DNA of 64,000 bases from Agathobaculum sp. Marseille-P7918 (GTDB taxonomy: Bacteria > Bacillota > Clostridia > Oscillospirales > Butyricicoccaceae), in NCBI RefSeq assembly GCF_900625105.1, contig NZ_UYYD01000001.1, positions 62,001 through 126,000 of the forward strand, read 5' to 3'. The stretch's first letter is position 1. Each line of letters begins with the position of its first letter. A program made the position numbers and the translations under genes. Below are positions 8,611 to 27,812 of this stretch, piece by piece. The notes below the pieces were generated by a model. It saw only the letters and a list, made by a program, of their open reading frames with translations. It was not told where the DNA came from and made no database searches.

Positions 8611-9342
8611 GTGTCAAATTTTATCCAATGGTTTCAGGACCAATTTTATCAAACCTTCATTGAGGGCGACCGGTGGTACATCTATTTTGCCAAGGGCCTT
8701 GGCACAACGCTGGAGGTTACGGTCGGTGCGCTGATTTTGGGCGTTGTCATTGGCGTTTGTATTGCGATCATCCGCTCGGCTTATGATTCGCAGCGTGTGC
8801 ACTGGCGCGGCCTGGGCGGCGTGCTGCTCGGTTTGGGCAATATCGTCTGCAAGGTATATCTGACCGTGATTCGCGGTACGCCGAGTACGGTTCAGCTGCT
8901 GATCATGTACTTTATTATTTTCGGTTCTTCGCAAAACATGATTGCAGCGGCGATTATATCGTTCGGCGTCAACTCCGGTGCTTATGTTGCGGAGATCGTG
9001 CGTTCTGGTATTATGTCCATCAACAAAGGACAGATGGAAGCGGGCCGCTCGCTGGGACTGAATTATGCAGCTACCATGCGATATGTCATCATTCCGCAGG
9101 CGATCAAGAATATCCTGCCGGCACTGGGTAATGAGCTAATTACGCTGCTCAAGGAAACCTCGATTTGTACGGTAATCGGTCTGATGGATCTGACTAAGGG
9201 CGCAATGATTGTGCAGAGCCGTACCTATGCGCCGTGGATGCCGTATTTGTCGATCGCGGTGATTTATCTGGTGATGGTACTGATCCTGACCAAGTTGCTG
9301 GGTATTCTCGAAAGGAGGCTGCGCGCAAGTGATCAGCGTTAA
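8611..9342 (+). CDS. Amino-acid ABC transporter permease
   Basis: The 243-residue integral membrane protein has about five hydrophobic segments. The EAA-loop region typical of HisM/GlnP permeases reads [25 protein letters not shown] and contacts the ATPase. N-terminal TM segments follow a short amphipathic stretch. I prefer GTG at 8611 because AAGGGGG ends 9 bases upstream; GTG at 8605 is possible but too close. The 3' end overlaps the ATPase gene by 14 bases, which indicates coupled translation. Confidence 0.9.
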   Translation: MSNFIQWFQDQFYQTFIEGDRWYIYFAKGLGTTLEVTVGALILGVVIGVCIAIIRSAYDSQRVHWRGLGGVLLGLGNIVCKVYLTVIRGTPSTVQLLIMYFIIFGSSQNMIAAAIISFGVNSGAYVAEIVRSGIMSINKGQMEAGRSLGLNYAATMRYVIIPQAIKNILPALGNELITLLKETSICTVIGLMDLTKGAMIVQSRTYAPWMPYLSIAVIYLVMVLILTKLLGILERRLRASDQR

Positions 9343-10051
9343 AAACTTACACAAATCCTTTGGTGATCATAAGGTGCTGATTGGCGTGAATGAGCAGATC
9401 GAAAAGGGTGAAAAAGTGGTTATTATCGGGCCGTCCGGCTCGGGCAAATCAACTTTTCTGCGCTGCCTGAATCTGCTGGAAGAGCCGACGAGCGGTGAAA
9501 TCATTTTTGAAGGTCAGAACATCACCAGCAAGCAGACGGATATCAACTTGATCCGCCGTAAGATGGGCATGGTGTTTCAGCAGTTTAACCTGTTCCCGCA
9601 TTTGACGGTCAAGGAAAACATCAAGCTCGCGCCGGTCAAGCTCAAAGTGATGACCGATGCGGAAGCGGACAAGCGTGCAATGGAACTCCTTGAGCGTGTC
9701 GGCCTGCCGGATAAGGCAGACAGCTATCCGATCCAGCTTTCGGGCGGTCAGCAGCAGCGCATCGCGATCGCGCGTGCGCTGGCGATGAACCCGGACGTGA
9801 TGCTGTTTGACGAGCCGACTTCGGCACTTGATCCGGAGATGGTCGGCGAGGTCCTTGAGATTATGAAGGAACTGGCGGAAGACGGCATGACGATGGTCGT
9901 TGTTACGCACGAGATGGGCTTTGCCCGTGAAGTCGGCACCCGTGTGCTGTTCATGGACGGCGGCAATATCGTAGAACAAAATGAGCCGCATGCCTTTTTT
10001 GAGCATCCGCAAAATCCTCGTTTGAAAGACTTTCTGTCTAAGGTACTCTAA
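9329..10051 (+). CDS. Amino-acid ABC transporter ATP-binding protein
   Basis: The 240-residue GlnQ/HisP-type ATPase powers the permease at 8611. Walker A is GPSGSGKST, the Q-loop lies in [14 protein letters not shown], the signature is LSGGQQQR, Walker B with catalytic Glu is [13 protein letters not shown], and the switch His lies in VVVTHEMGF. It starts at GTG 9329 behind AGGAGG inside the permease gene. It is the last gene of a three-gene operon, followed by a terminator. Confidence 0.94.
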   Translation: MISVKNLHKSFGDHKVLIGVNEQIEKGEKVVIIGPSGSGKSTFLRCLNLLEEPTSGEIIFEGQNITSKQTDINLIRRKMGMVFQQFNLFPHLTVKENIKLAPVKLKVMTDAEADKRAMELLERVGLPDKADSYPIQLSGGQQQRIAIARALAMNPDVMLFDEPTSALDPEMVGEVLEIMKELAEDGMTMVVVTHEMGFAREVGTRVLFMDGGNIVEQNEPHAFFEHPQNPRLKDFLSKVL

Positions 10052-10054
10052 AAA

Positions 10055-10089
10055 TGAAAATCCCCCTCTGAAACAGAGGGGGATTTTTT
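10055..10089 (+). terminator. Terminator of the ABC transporter operon
   Basis: TCCCCCTCTG/CAGAGGGGGA stem followed by a T6 run. Confidence 0.9.
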
Positions 10090-10108
10090 CGTGTCGGATG
10101 CATGGTTC

Positions 10109-10137
10109 TTGACAGTTTTAGAACGTTGAAGTATGAT
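10109..10137 (+). promoter_or_regulatory. Strong sigma-A promoter of the NlpC/P60 gene
   Basis: TTGACA, 17-base spacer, TATGAT, ending 54 bases before the start codon. Confidence 0.8.
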
Positions 10138-10191
10138 TGAAAATGGGGAATGGCAATTGCTGTATAAACTATAAATTTCTGGGGTGGTAAC

Positions 10192-11991
10192 ATGAGAAAA
10201 AGAATTTTGAGTCTGTTGTTGGCGGTAGTCATGATTTGCACACTGATCCCGTTGTCTTGGGCTGGAGCGGCTTCGGTCAGCGGACGGGATATTGTGGACA
10301 AGGCGATGGAATACATCGGAAAGGTGCCCTATGTATGGGGCGGGACAAAGATTGACGGCAGCAATCCGGGGGCGGACTGCTCCGGGTTCATTTGCCGGAT
10401 TTATGAAAAATTCGGTATCGATATGTGGGCGTACCGCACAAAACTGCGCAATTACGGCACAAACTTGGGTACGGATTTGAATGTTGCAAAGCTGGGTGAC
10501 ATCATCTGGTTTGATGGCCATGTGGCGATTTATGCAGGCAAGGATTCCAAGGGGAATCATATGATCGTGCATGAAACCGGAGGAGATTTCCAGAATGTCG
10601 TATACACCAAGGTCAGTGTGGTGAGGGCGGAGCTCAAAGGCGTCATCCGAATTCCTGGGGTAGACGGCGATGGGCTCTACATTGGCGAGCCGGATTCTGT
10701 TACCAATACAAGCGGCGTGACATTTTCCATGCCGACCGATTCGAACTATACCTCCAAACAGAAGATCACCAACACCAACGCCGTGGTGGTCAACAAGATC
10801 ACCAAACCTGCGGGTGTTTCGGTTAACCGCATGGGTGTGATCCTCTTCGATGAAAATGATGGCAAGATCTTTGATCATTCGGAATATGTGTCCAATGTCA
10901 AAGATTCCACCAAAACTTATCACTCCTGGTTTGACATCAATTCCGAGCTGCATGTCACGCTGACGCCGGGCACTAAGTATAAGTACCAGTTCTATGGCTA
11001 TTTCGATGGGCAGAAGATTGCCGGACCGACCTACACCTTCACAACCACCGGCAAACAACCTGTTGCCCGTTTCTGGCTCAGTGATTCGGAAAATAAGACC
11101 GTTGCGCTGCGGACGGGATACGGTTATTCCTATCTCGGTCAGTTCCCACAGCCGTATGAGCGGGACGGATACACTTTTGCAGGATGGTATACCGATCCGG
11201 TCGGCGGTACCAAGATTTCGCTGTCAATGACGTATACCGGCACCTCGGATGTTGACCTATATCCGCATTATACCAAGAATGAAGTTTCCGAACCGGAAGT
11301 GGATGTTTCGGTCGGACCTGATGTGGTAGTTAATCCGGATACCGGAACTGAACCCGAGCCTGAGCCGGAAACCTATACGCTCGTTTATATGGACCTTCGC
11401 ACGATGATCTCGTACGGCACTTATACCGTGCAGAACGGCGACAAGTATCCGATTCCGTCCAAGACGCCGACCCGCGAGGGATATACCTTTGCCGGCTGGT
11501 TTACTGCGTATACGGGCGGCACGCAGGTGACCGCTTCGACCACGGTCAACTTGACGAAGGATCAGAACCTGTATCCGCATTGGACGGAAAATGCAGAGGA
11601 AACGAATACCATTACCTTGCAGATCGGCAGCCCGTATTTGTATATCAACGGCGTTCGTCAGACCATTGATGCGCAGGGTACGGTTCCGCTGCTGCGCAAT
11701 GACCGCACCTTGCTGCCTGTCCGCGCGGTTGTGGAAGCAATGGGCGGTACGGTAGGCTGGATCGGCAGTTCGGAGACCGTTGTGATGAGCATGGACGGCA
11801 AGTCGCTCAATCTGCAGATCGGCAGCAAGACCGCGTGGAGCGGCGCCGGGGTGCAGTATTCGATGGATGTAGCACCTATTCTGGTCAATGACCGGACGAT
11901 GCTTCCGATCCGTTTTATCGTAGAATACTTTGGCGGCACGGTTTCGTGGGCGGATGCGACCCAGACCGTCACGATCCAGTATGCTTCCTGA
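10192..11991 (+). CDS. Secreted NlpC/P60 cell-wall hydrolase with InlB repeats and copper-amine-oxidase-like stalk
   Basis: The product has 599 residues. After a signal peptide (about 1-26) comes an NlpC/P60 cysteine peptidase domain with Cys63 in ADCSGF, His110 in GHVAIY and His127, the expected catalytic arrangement for cleaving peptide bonds in peptidoglycan. A linker follows, then two InlB B-type repeats (about 290-365 and 393-470; GYTFAGWYTD and GYTFAGWFTA). The C-terminus (about 475-599) holds two copper-amine-oxidase N-domain-like motifs (NDRTLLPVRAVVEAMGG and NDRTMLPIRFIVEYFGG), common in clostridial envelope proteins. The gene is monocistronic with its own promoter and terminator. 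Confidence 0.88.
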   Translation: MRKRILSLLLAVVMICTLIPLSWAGAASVSGRDIVDKAMEYIGKVPYVWGGTKIDGSNPGADCSGFICRIYEKFGIDMWAYRTKLRNYGTNLGTDLNVAKLGDIIWFDGHVAIYAGKDSKGNHMIVHETGGDFQNVVYTKVSVVRAELKGVIRIPGVDGDGLYIGEPDSVTNTSGVTFSMPTDSNYTSKQKITNTNAVVVNKITKPAGVSVNRMGVILFDENDGKIFDHSEYVSNVKDSTKTYHSWFDINSELHVTLTPGTKYKYQFYGYFDGQKIAGPTYTFTTTGKQPVARFWLSDSENKTVALRTGYGYSYLGQFPQPYERDGYTFAGWYTDPVGGTKISLSMTYTGTSDVDLYPHYTKNEVSEPEVDVSVGPDVVVNPDTGTEPEPEPETYTLVYMDLRTMISYGTYTVQNGDKYPIPSKTPTREGYTFAGWFTAYTGGTQVTASTTVNLTKDQNLYPHWTENAEETNTITLQIGSPYLYINGVRQTIDAQGTVPLLRNDRTLLPVRAVVEAMGGTVGWIGSSETVVMSMDGKSLNLQIGSKTAWSGAGVQYSMDVAPILVNDRTMLPIRFIVEYFGGTVSWADATQTVTIQYAS

Positions 11992-12006
11992 TCGATAGGG
12001 GATATG

Positions 12007-12049
12007 CAAAAAAACAGGCCTTTCGCTTGCTGCGAAGGGCCTGCTTTCT
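12007..12049 (+). terminator. Terminator of the NlpC/P60 gene
   Basis: CAGGCC-centred inverted repeat (arms ACAGGCCCTTCGC-like with small mismatches) preceded by A7 and followed by a short T-rich stretch. Confidence 0.65.
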
Positions 12050-12121
12050 GTCTGCGCATTTGTTTTGGTAAAAAAATAAAAAGCAAACGGGAAAACATTC
12101 GCTTTTTATACAAAAACAATA

Positions 12122-12151
12122 TTGACTTATTGTAGAAAAACATGGTATAAT
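12122..12151 (+). promoter_or_regulatory. rpoBC promoter
   Basis: TTGACT, 18-base spacer, TATAAT, about 150 bases upstream of rpoB, just after the preceding terminator. Confidence 0.75.
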
Positions 12152-12303
12152 AAAACGCTCAACAAAATCGGGTGAACTTCCCGATTCCTAATTACATGTT
12201 AGCACGGTCTGCTGACAAAAGCAAGACCAAAAACAATATTTTTGCAACGCCGCCGGGCGTATCAACACCAACACAGCCGAAAGAAACGGAGTGATCAAAG
12301 CAC
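12152..12303 (+). promoter_or_regulatory. Structured 5' leader of rpoB
   Basis: About 150 untranslated bases contain three small hairpins: ATCGGG/CCCGAT near 12168, GGTCTGCT with AGC-bulge-AGACC near 12205, and ACGCC/GGCGT near 12248. No known riboswitch is recognised. GGAG at 12288-12291 is the probable ribosome site. The leader could mediate autogenous or pause-based control, which is inference. Confidence 0.4.
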
Positions 12304-16011
<3,708 letters not shown>

Positions 16012-16065
16012 GCGTGACGGATAGCAAAAATCATCTGTGAATAGGGAAGGAGCATCTTAAAATAT

Positions 16066-19599
<3,534 letters not shown>

Positions 19600-19643
19600 C
19601 AGAAATCGGCGGAATTAATAAAATCAGCCGTATAAAAATGAGA

Positions 19644-19678
19644 GAACAGGGGAATGCTGAAAGGCGTTCCCCTGTTTT
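19644..19678 (+). terminator. Terminator after rpoC
   Basis: AACAGGGGAA/TTCCCCTGTT stem followed by a short T run. Confidence 0.8.
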
Positions 19679-19776
19679 GGTAACTTCAGTTGGGATAAGT
19701 CAGGAAGGCAAATTTGCGCATGCCGCCGGATTCGGTAAAATCTGGCCGAAAAACAAGAAAAACTCTTTAAAAATGC

Positions 19777-19805
19777 TTGACTTCCGAAAGAGAAAGACTT
19801 ATACT
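19777..19805 (+). promoter_or_regulatory. Promoter of the L7Ae-rpsL-rpsG-fusA-tuf operon
   Basis: TTGACT, 17-base spacer, TATACT, 29 bases before the L7Ae-family start codon. It gives the str operon transcription separate from rpoBC. Confidence 0.75.
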
Positions 19806-19834
19806 AATGAAGTATGCCGTATAGGAGGGTTAGT

Positions 19835-20077
19835 ATGCTTTCAGAACTTCGCACGGCGCACAAAGTGATCGGCGTGAAGCAGTCGAAAAAGGCCATTCGT
19901 GACGGCAAAGCCGCAGAGGTCTTTGTTGCGCTGGACGCCGAAAAACGCGTGGTTGGCCCGATTTATGAGCTGTGTCATGAAATGGATACCAAGCTCACAG
20001 AGATCACCACGATGACAGAACTGGGAGACGCAGCCGGCATTGATGTCGGTGCGGCAGTCGTGACCGTTCTGCGCTGA
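19835..20077 (+). CDS. L7Ae/L30e-family ribosome-associated protein (YbxF-like)
   Basis: The 80-residue basic protein fits the L7Ae/L30e/S12e fold (RTAHKVIGVKQSKKAIRDG near the N-terminus, GAAVVTVLR at the end). Members of the YbxF group bind kink-turn RNA. Their usual location, between rpoC and rpsL in Firmicutes, matches this position. ATG 19835 has a TAGGAGGG site; the in-frame ATG 19814 lies upstream of that site and is less likely. Confidence 0.85.
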   Translation: MLSELRTAHKVIGVKQSKKAIRDGKAAEVFVALDAEKRVVGPIYELCHEMDTKLTEITTMTELGDAAGIDVGAAVVTVLR

Positions 20078-20142
20078 ATTCTTATTGGTGAATCGCGCAA
20101 AGGCGCTTTTCATAAATATCTTTGAAAGAAGGAGGAAATAAA

Positions 20143-20562
20143 ATGCCAACTTTTAACCAACTCGTCCGTAAGGGTCGCGAGGCAGTCGTTTACAAATCTA
20201 CGGCACCGGCTCTGCAGGTAGGCTACAATTCTCAGAAGAAGAAGGCCACCGATCAGTCCGCTCCGCAGAAGCGTGGCGTCTGCACGACGGTTAAAACCAT
20301 GACGCCGAAGAAGCCGAACTCTGCGCTTCGTAAGGTTGCTCGTGTTAAGCTGACCAACCAGATGGAAGTTTCCGCTTACATCCCGGGCGAAGGTCACAAC
20401 CTGCAGGAGCACTCGGTTGTAATGGTTCGCGGTGGCCGTGTAAAGGACCTTCCTGGTGTCCGTTACCACATCATCCGCGGCACGCTGGATACCCAGGGTG
20501 TAGCGAACCGCCGTCAGGCTCGTTCCAAGTACGGCGCGAAGCGCCCGAAGGCCGGCAAGTAA
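20143..20562 (+). CDS. rpsL: 30S ribosomal protein S12
   Basis: The 139-residue S12 sits at the decoding centre of the small subunit. The loop KKPNSALRK and the loop [13 protein letters not shown] keep the Lys residues that are altered in streptomycin-resistant mutants, so the wild-type state is expected. The start is ATG 20143 behind AAGGAGG. It is part of the str operon. The following 190-base gap to rpsG holds a 16-base palindrome (20611-20626) but no gene. Confidence 0.98.
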   Translation: MPTFNQLVRKGREAVVYKSTAPALQVGYNSQKKKATDQSAPQKRGVCTTVKTMTPKKPNSALRKVARVKLTNQMEVSAYIPGEGHNLQEHSVVMVRGGRVKDLPGVRYHIIRGTLDTQGVANRRQARSKYGAKRPKAGK

Positions 20563-20753
20563 TTTTGCCACCCACAAGGTTTTGCGAGAATTAAAAGTTT
20601 TCAGCAAAGCACAAAGCATGCTTTGTCTGAGGCGTTTTATATCCGATTTATCTGATAAACGGGTGTATTTCCTCGGACAGGCATTACAACGGCTGTCATA
20701 AAGGCACGCCGGAGTACCTATGAAATCAAATTATTTTGAAGGAGGGAAGTAAA

Positions 20754-21224
20754 GTGCCAAGAAGAGGTAATGTCCCCAAGAGAGACGTTCTGCCCGATCC
20801 GCTTTATAATTCCAAGCTCGTCACCAAGCTGGTAAACTCTATCATGCTCGACGGCAAGAAGGGCGTTTCGCAGAAGGTCGTTTATGGTGCTTTCGATATC
20901 GTCCGCGAAAAGACCGGACGTGAACCGCTGGAGGTTTTCACCGAAGCGATGGAGAACATCATGCCGTCGCTGGAAGTCAAGGCGCGCCGTGTAGGCGGTG
21001 CTACCTATCAGGTACCGATGGAAGTTCGCCCGGAGCGTCGTCAGACCCTGGGCCTGCGCTGGATCACCAAGTATGCCCGTGCTCGTTCTGAGAAGACCAT
21101 GCGCGAGCGTCTGGCTGGCGAGATCATGGATGCCTGCAACAATCTGGGCGGTGCTGTCAAGAAGCGCGAGGATACGCACAAGATGGCGGAAGCAAACAAG
21201 GCGTTTGCACACTATCGTTATTAA
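20754..21224 (+). CDS. rpsG: 30S ribosomal protein S7
   Basis: The 156-residue primary 16S rRNA-binding protein nucleates assembly of the small-subunit head. The N-terminus [15 protein letters not shown] and the stretch [15 protein letters not shown] are typical. Translation starts at GTG 20754 behind GAAGGAGGG. In other bacteria S7 represses its own operon by binding the upstream intercistronic RNA, and the 190-base gap before this gene could serve that role (inference). Confidence 0.97.
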   Translation: MPRRGNVPKRDVLPDPLYNSKLVTKLVNSIMLDGKKGVSQKVVYGAFDIVREKTGREPLEVFTEAMENIMPSLEVKARRVGGATYQVPMEVRPERRQTLGLRWITKYARARSEKTMRERLAGEIMDACNNLGGAVKKREDTHKMAEANKAFAHYRY

Positions 21225-21259
21225 TCTGCGATCCACTGAGCGTTTGAAAGGAGAGCAAT

Positions 21260-23362
<2,103 letters not shown>

Positions 23363-23442
23363 AACTATTGCAATTTTCTGTGATTTGCAGTAGAATAAAT
23401 TCACCATGACTTTGAATTTAATTTACGAGGAGGATATCCACA

Positions 23443-24648
23443 ATGGCAAAGGAAAAATTTGACCGCTCCCTGCCGCACGTTAACATCGGTACCATCGGCC
23501 ACGTTGACCATGGCAAGACCACGCTGACCGCGGCGATCACCAAGGTGCTGGCTCTCGAGGGCGAGGCTGAATATCAGGCTTACGACTCGATCGATAAGGC
23601 TCCGGAAGAGAAGGAGCGCGGCATTACCATCAACACTGCGCACGTTGAGTATCACACCAAGAACCGTCACTATGCGCACGTTGACTGCCCGGGCCACGCT
23701 GACTACGTTAAGAACATGATCACTGGTGCTGCTCAGATGGACGGCGCTATCCTGGTTGTTTCTTCCGCTGACGGCCCGATGCCCCAGACCCGTGAGCACA
23801 TCCTGCTCGCTCGTCAGGTAGGCGTACCGTATATCGTTGTATTCATGAACAAGGTTGACCAGGTAGACGACGAGGAGCTGCTCGATCTGGTTGAGATGGA
23901 AATCCGCGACCTGCTGTCCTCTTACGAGTTCCCGGGCGACGACATCCCGGTAATCCGTGGTTCTGCACTTCAGGTTCTGACCTGCGATTCCACCGATCCG
24001 AACGCTCCGGAGTATGCTTGCATCCACGAGCTGATGGACGCTGTTGACACCTATATCCCGACCCCGGACCGTGCTGCTGACAAGCCGTTCATCATGCCGG
24101 TTGAGGACGTATTCTCCATCACCGGTCGTGGTACCGTTGCTACCGGCCGTGTTGAGCGTGGTATGCTCAAGATGGGCGAAGAAGTTGAGATCGTTGGCCT
24201 GATGGATGCTCCGCGCAAGACCGTTGTTACCGGTATCGAGATGTTCCGCAAGCTGCTCGACTACGCTGAGGCTGGCGACAACATCGGCGCTCTGCTCCGT
24301 GGTATCCAGAAGAATGAGGTTGAGCGTGGCCAGGTTCTGGCTAAGCCGGGCTCCATTCATCCGCACACTAAGTTCCACGGCCAGGTTTACGTCCTGAAGA
24401 AGGAAGAGGGCGGCCGCCATACTCCGTTCTTCAACAACTATCGTCCCCAGTTCTACTTCCGCACCACCGACGTTACCGGCGTTATCACCCTGCCGGAAGG
24501 CGTTGAGATGTGCATGCCGGGCGACAACGTTGAGATGGACGTTGAGCTGATCACCCCGATCGCCATCGAGGAAGGTCTGCGTTTCGCTATCCGTGAGGGT
24601 GGCCGCACCGTAGGTTCCGGCGTTGTTACCAAGATCAACGCTGACTAA
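23443..24648 (+). CDS. tuf: Elongation factor Tu
   Basis: The 401-residue GTPase delivers aminoacyl-tRNA to the ribosome. G1 is [10 protein letters not shown]2 contains [10 protein letters not shown]3 is DCPGHADY and G4 is NKVD. Domains II and III end with [16 protein letters not shown] 23443 follows ACGAGGAGG. It is the last gene of the str operon, closed by a very strong terminator. Confidence 0.98.
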   Translation: MAKEKFDRSLPHVNIGTIGHVDHGKTTLTAAITKVLALEGEAEYQAYDSIDKAPEEKERGITINTAHVEYHTKNRHYAHVDCPGHADYVKNMITGAAQMDGAILVVSSADGPMPQTREHILLARQVGVPYIVVFMNKVDQVDDEELLDLVEMEIRDLLSSYEFPGDDIPVIRGSALQVLTCDSTDPNAPEYACIHELMDAVDTYIPTPDRAADKPFIMPVEDVFSITGRGTVATGRVERGMLKMGEEVEIVGLMDAPRKTVVTGIEMFRKLLDYAEAGDNIGALLRGIQKNEVERGQVLAKPGSIHPHTKFHGQVYVLKKEEGGRHTPFFNNYRPQFYFRTTDVTGVITLPEGVEMCMPGDNVEMDVELITPIAIEEGLRFAIREGGRTVGSGVVTKINAD

Positions 24649-24656
24649 TTGATCTT

Positions 24657-24692
24657 TCAAAAGCTCCCATGTTTTACATGGGAGCTTTTTCT
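24657..24692 (+). terminator. Terminator after tuf
   Basis: Perfect stem AAGCTCCCATG/CATGGGAGCTT followed by T5. Confidence 0.93.
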
Positions 24693-24743
24693 TGTCTAAA
24701 TCCTGTTTTGCTGCGCAAAATACCTTTGAAGGAGGGATGCGCT

Positions 24744-24971
24744 ATCGAGCAGGATAAGCAGAAGCGGTATCAGGAGCAGGCGGCGCAAAAACAGTTTGAA
24801 TGGTTGGCGCGCAGTACGCCGGCGTCGTCTTGCAGCGATCAAAATGAAGCAGATGGCGTTCCGGAGGGGATCGCTTTGCCGCCGCATGAGCGAGACTGCG
24901 GCCGCGCACACCCAATGCGCGGAACAAACAGCGAAGATTTGACCGAATGGTGCACCAAGCACGAATCATAG
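24744..24971 (+). CDS. Small hypothetical protein, possible non-standard start
   Basis: About 75 residues, hydrophilic and Gln/Glu-rich at the start (EQDKQKRYQEQAAQKQFEW) with several Cys. It is not recognised. A very good ribosome site AAGGAGGG (24729-24736) lies 7 bases before an ATC codon in this frame, where ATG would be expected; an in-frame TTG at 24726 overlaps the site. A terminator follows the stop. Either the gene uses a rare start or it is a recent loss-of-start mutant. Confidence 0.35.
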   Translation: MEQDKQKRYQEQAAQKQFEWLARSTPASSCSDQNEADGVPEGIALPPHERDCGRAHPMRGTNSEDLTEWCTKHES

Positions 24972-24978
24972 CAAGCAA

Positions 24979-25011
24979 AGCTGTCGGTATCAGACCGGCA
25001 GCTCTGTTTTT
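24979..25011 (+). terminator. Terminator
   Basis: AGCTGTCGG/CCGGCAGCT stem followed by a T-rich stretch, after the small ORF. Confidence 0.7.
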
Positions 25012-25020
25012 GCATGGCGT

Positions 25021-25049
25021 TTTACATTTTTCGTGACTTGTGATACAAT
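25021..25049 (+). promoter_or_regulatory. Promoter upstream of the 99-residue ORF and recD2
   Basis: TTTACA, 17-base spacer, TACAAT. Confidence 0.6.
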
Positions 25050-25112
25050 GTATCAAGATAAAGGAACCGGGATCGGTTCTGCGGCATAGCCTGAAAACAG
25101 GAGGGGAGTCTC

Positions 25113-25412
25113 ATGCCTGTTTTTTGGGAGTCTGTACTGGCCATTTTTGCGGCGATCGGGTTTTATTCATTGCTGCATGTTGTGTATGAAATCATCTATG
25201 CCCGTCTGCTGCGCATGCACGGTTCTGCGGAGCTGACACTGTATGGTGACGGCAGCGAGGCCGCCAGCGAGCAGCTGCTTCGGATCGCGCTGCGCATGCG
25301 AAAGCAGTATTTGCCGGGATTGTCTATCACTTTTGTAGAGATCGGCTGCGGGGAAGAAAATAACGTTGCCAAGCACATGGCAGCCCGCAACGATATCATG
25401 TATTTGGAATGA
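25113..25412 (+). CDS. Small membrane-anchored hypothetical protein
   Basis: The 99-residue product has one N-terminal transmembrane segment (about 5-27) and then a soluble part (ELTLYGDGSEAASEQLLRIA) of unknown function. ATG 25113 has a strong AGGAGGGG site. It shares a promoter with recD2, whose start lies only about 20 bases downstream of this stop. No recognised domain; the composition is normal for the genome. Confidence 0.65.
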   Translation: MPVFWESVLAIFAAIGFYSLLHVVYEIIYARLLRMHGSAELTLYGDGSEAASEQLLRIALRMRKQYLPGLSITFVEIGCGEENNVAKHMAARNDIMYLE

Positions 25413-25434
25413 CGAGAAAGAGGAACGGTTGCGT

Positions 25435-27678
25435 TTGGACGAGAGAGAGTATGTGCTGATACGCGGCACGGTAGAGCAAATCGTATTTTATAATCAGGAA
25501 AATGGATATGCTGTGCTGCGTCTGAACGCAGAGGACGGTGCAGAGGTCACGGCAACCGGAACATTTCCCAACATTGGTTTGGGGGAAGAGGTAATCCTGA
25601 CCGGCACCTGGGTCACGCATCCGTCCTACGGCGAACAGTTTGCCACGGAAGCATTTGAGCGGCGCCTGCCGTCGTCGGTGCGTGGTATTGCGGAGTATCT
25701 CGGGTCAGGTTTGATCCGTGGTGTGGGTCCGCGCCTTGCGTCGCGAATTGCGGAGAAGTTCGGGGAGGATACGTTTGACGTGCTCGCCTATGAGCCCGAA
25801 CGCCTGACTGCGATTCGTGGGATCACGGAAAAGAAGGCACGGGAGATCGGCCGTCAGTTCACCGAACAGAACGAAATGCGCCTGCTGATGGACTTTTTGG
25901 CCGAGCACGGGTTGCCGGTGTCATTGACACCGCTGCTTTATAAGCGGCTGCACGACAGTGCGATCGACGCGCTGTGCGAAAATCCGTATTTGCTGTGTGA
26001 CCCATATTATGATGTGGATTTCAAGCTGGCGGACGGGCTGGCAATGGAACTGGGGCTTTCACTGCTCTCGGATGAGCGCGCGGACGCCGGCGTGCTGTAT
26101 ACGCTGGTGTTCAATCTGGATAACGGCCATACGTTCATTCCGGTGGAAAAATTGACGGCGGCGGTGTGTTCGCTGCTGTCGGATGACGATGTGCTGTTTG
26201 ATGAAGATCGCGCGCTCGCATCCATTGCACGGCTGCGTGAGCGCGGGCGGCTGGTCTGCGAGCATATCGCCGGTCGGGATGCGGTCTATCTGCGCGACAT
26301 GCATGACGCGGAGGCGTATCTGGCGGAAATGCTGGGCAGCATGGCGGAAAAAAACTATGCGTATGATTTCGATGTGGACGAGCTGCTCAGCGCGTTGGTG
26401 ATGGACAGCGAAGTGCCGTATTCGGAGACACAAAAGCTCGCCATCACGACCGCTGCGCGCAACGGTTTGGTTATTCTGACCGGCGGACCCGGCACCGGCA
26501 AAACGACGACGGTGCGCGGTATCTTGCAGGTGTTTGAGGCGCTGGGGCTCAATACGCTGCTGGCGGCGCCGACCGGGCGTGCAGCGAAGCGCCTGTCCGA
26601 CCTGACCGGCATGGAAGCGAAAACCATTCACCGGCTGCTGGAAGCCGGATTCGGCGTGGGCGGGCGCACGGCCTTTGCCCGGAATCTGACCAATCCGCTG
26701 GAATGTGATGCGGTGATTTTGGACGAGGTGTCCATGGTGGACATCACCTTGATGCAGGCGCTCATCGAAGCGTTGCCACACGGCGCGCGATTGGTCTTGG
26801 TTGGCGACGCTGACCAGCTCCCGCCGGTGGGACCGGGCAATTTCCTGCGTGATATCATCGGTTCGCATCGCGTGCCGACGATTCAGCTGACGGATATTTT
26901 CCGTCAGGCACAGCAGTCCGATATCGTGATGAACGCGCATGCTGTCAACGAAGGCCGCATGCCGGTGCCGTCCGGTGCGGACGGGGATTTCTTCTTTATG
27001 AAGCGTTCGGACCCTGCGGCCGTGATCGAAACCGTTGCACAGCTTTGTTCATACCGGCTGCCGAATCATTATGGCTTGTTGCCGTCGCAAATCCAAGTAC
27101 TTTCGCCGGCAAAACGGCAGGGAAGCGGCACGATTGCCCTCAATCGCCGTTTGCAGGAAGCGCTCAATCCGCCGTCGGAGGAGAAACTCGAAAAGCGATT
27201 CGGCGACTGGATCTTTCGTGAGGGCGACCGGGTGATGCAGGTGCGCAACAATTACGATATCATCTGGGAAAAACGCGAAAACGAGGAGCAGGGTACCGGC
27301 GTTTTCAACGGCGACGTTGGGGAGATCCTGCAAATCTTTCCACGGCAGGAATGTATGGTGATCCGGTTTGACGATCGGATTGCGACTTATACATATGACA
27401 TGCTGGGCGAACTTGAGCTGGCGTATGCCGTGACGGTGCACAAATCGCAGGGCAGTGAGTTTGATGCAGTGGTGTTGGCGCTGTCGGATTCGCTGCCGCG
27501 CAGATTGCTCACGCGCAATATCCTGTATACGGCGATCACCAGAGCGAAGCAACTGTTGGTGATCGTTGGAAGTCAGGATGTCGTGGCATATATGGTGGGG
27601 AACAACCAGAAGGGACGGCGGTACAGCGCGCTGAAGGCGCGGCTTCGCGAAGAGCAGCCGTCTCAGCCCGCGTTGTGA
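25435..27678 (+). CDS. recD2: ATP-dependent RecD-like DNA helicase (RecD2)
   Basis: The 5'-3' superfamily 1B helicase of about 747 residues acts in DNA repair without RecBC. It has the long N-terminal region with helix-hairpin-helix motifs (YLGSGLIRGVGPRLASRI, ERLTAIRGI) that distinguishes RecD2 from RecD. The helicase motifs follow: Walker A GGPGTGKTTT near residue 350, DEVSMVD, GDADQLPPVGPG, and the C-terminal VTVHKSQGSEFD and YTAITRAKQL. I place the start at TTG 25435, 10 bases after AGAGGA; no ATG with a site is available close by. ATG 25366 would overlap the upstream gene. Confidence 0.93.
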   Translation: MDEREYVLIRGTVEQIVFYNQENGYAVLRLNAEDGAEVTATGTFPNIGLGEEVILTGTWVTHPSYGEQFATEAFERRLPSSVRGIAEYLGSGLIRGVGPRLASRIAEKFGEDTFDVLAYEPERLTAIRGITEKKAREIGRQFTEQNEMRLLMDFLAEHGLPVSLTPLLYKRLHDSAIDALCENPYLLCDPYYDVDFKLADGLAMELGLSLLSDERADAGVLYTLVFNLDNGHTFIPVEKLTAAVCSLLSDDDVLFDEDRALASIARLRERGRLVCEHIAGRDAVYLRDMHDAEAYLAEMLGSMAEKNYAYDFDVDELLSALVMDSEVPYSETQKLAITTAARNGLVILTGGPGTGKTTTVRGILQVFEALGLNTLLAAPTGRAAKRLSDLTGMEAKTIHRLLEAGFGVGGRTAFARNLTNPLECDAVILDEVSMVDITLMQALIEALPHGARLVLVGDADQLPPVGPGNFLRDIIGSHRVPTIQLTDIFRQAQQSDIVMNAHAVNEGRMPVPSGADGDFFFMKRSDPAAVIETVAQLCSYRLPNHYGLLPSQIQVLSPAKRQGSGTIALNRRLQEALNPPSEEKLEKRFGDWIFREGDRVMQVRNNYDIIWEKRENEEQGTGVFNGDVGEILQIFPRQECMVIRFDDRIATYTYDMLGELELAYAVTVHKSQGSEFDAVVLALSDSLPRRLLTRNILYTAITRAKQLLVIVGSQDVVAYMVGNNQKGRRYSALKARLREEQPSQPAL

Positions 27679-27731
27679 TCGTTTTTTGCGCGTGAAATGT
27701 TGTCAGTTTCATAACAAATTTGCAAATTGTC

Positions 27732-27761
27732 TTGAAAATGGATGTATCTATGGGGTATAAT
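27732..27761 (+). promoter_or_regulatory. mreB promoter
   Basis: TTGAAA, 18-base spacer, TATAAT, about 50 bases upstream of mreB. Confidence 0.7.
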
Positions 27762-27812
27762 AATAATACTGCAATTTGGTGGTAACAGAGCAAAAAAGGA
27801 TGATTGTTGATT

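Noticed and set aside
20563-20753. 16-base palindrome and possible hidden gene between rpsL and rpsG
   Set aside because: No open frame with a start; the palindrome has no loop or T run. It may relate to S7 autoregulation but cannot be supported further.
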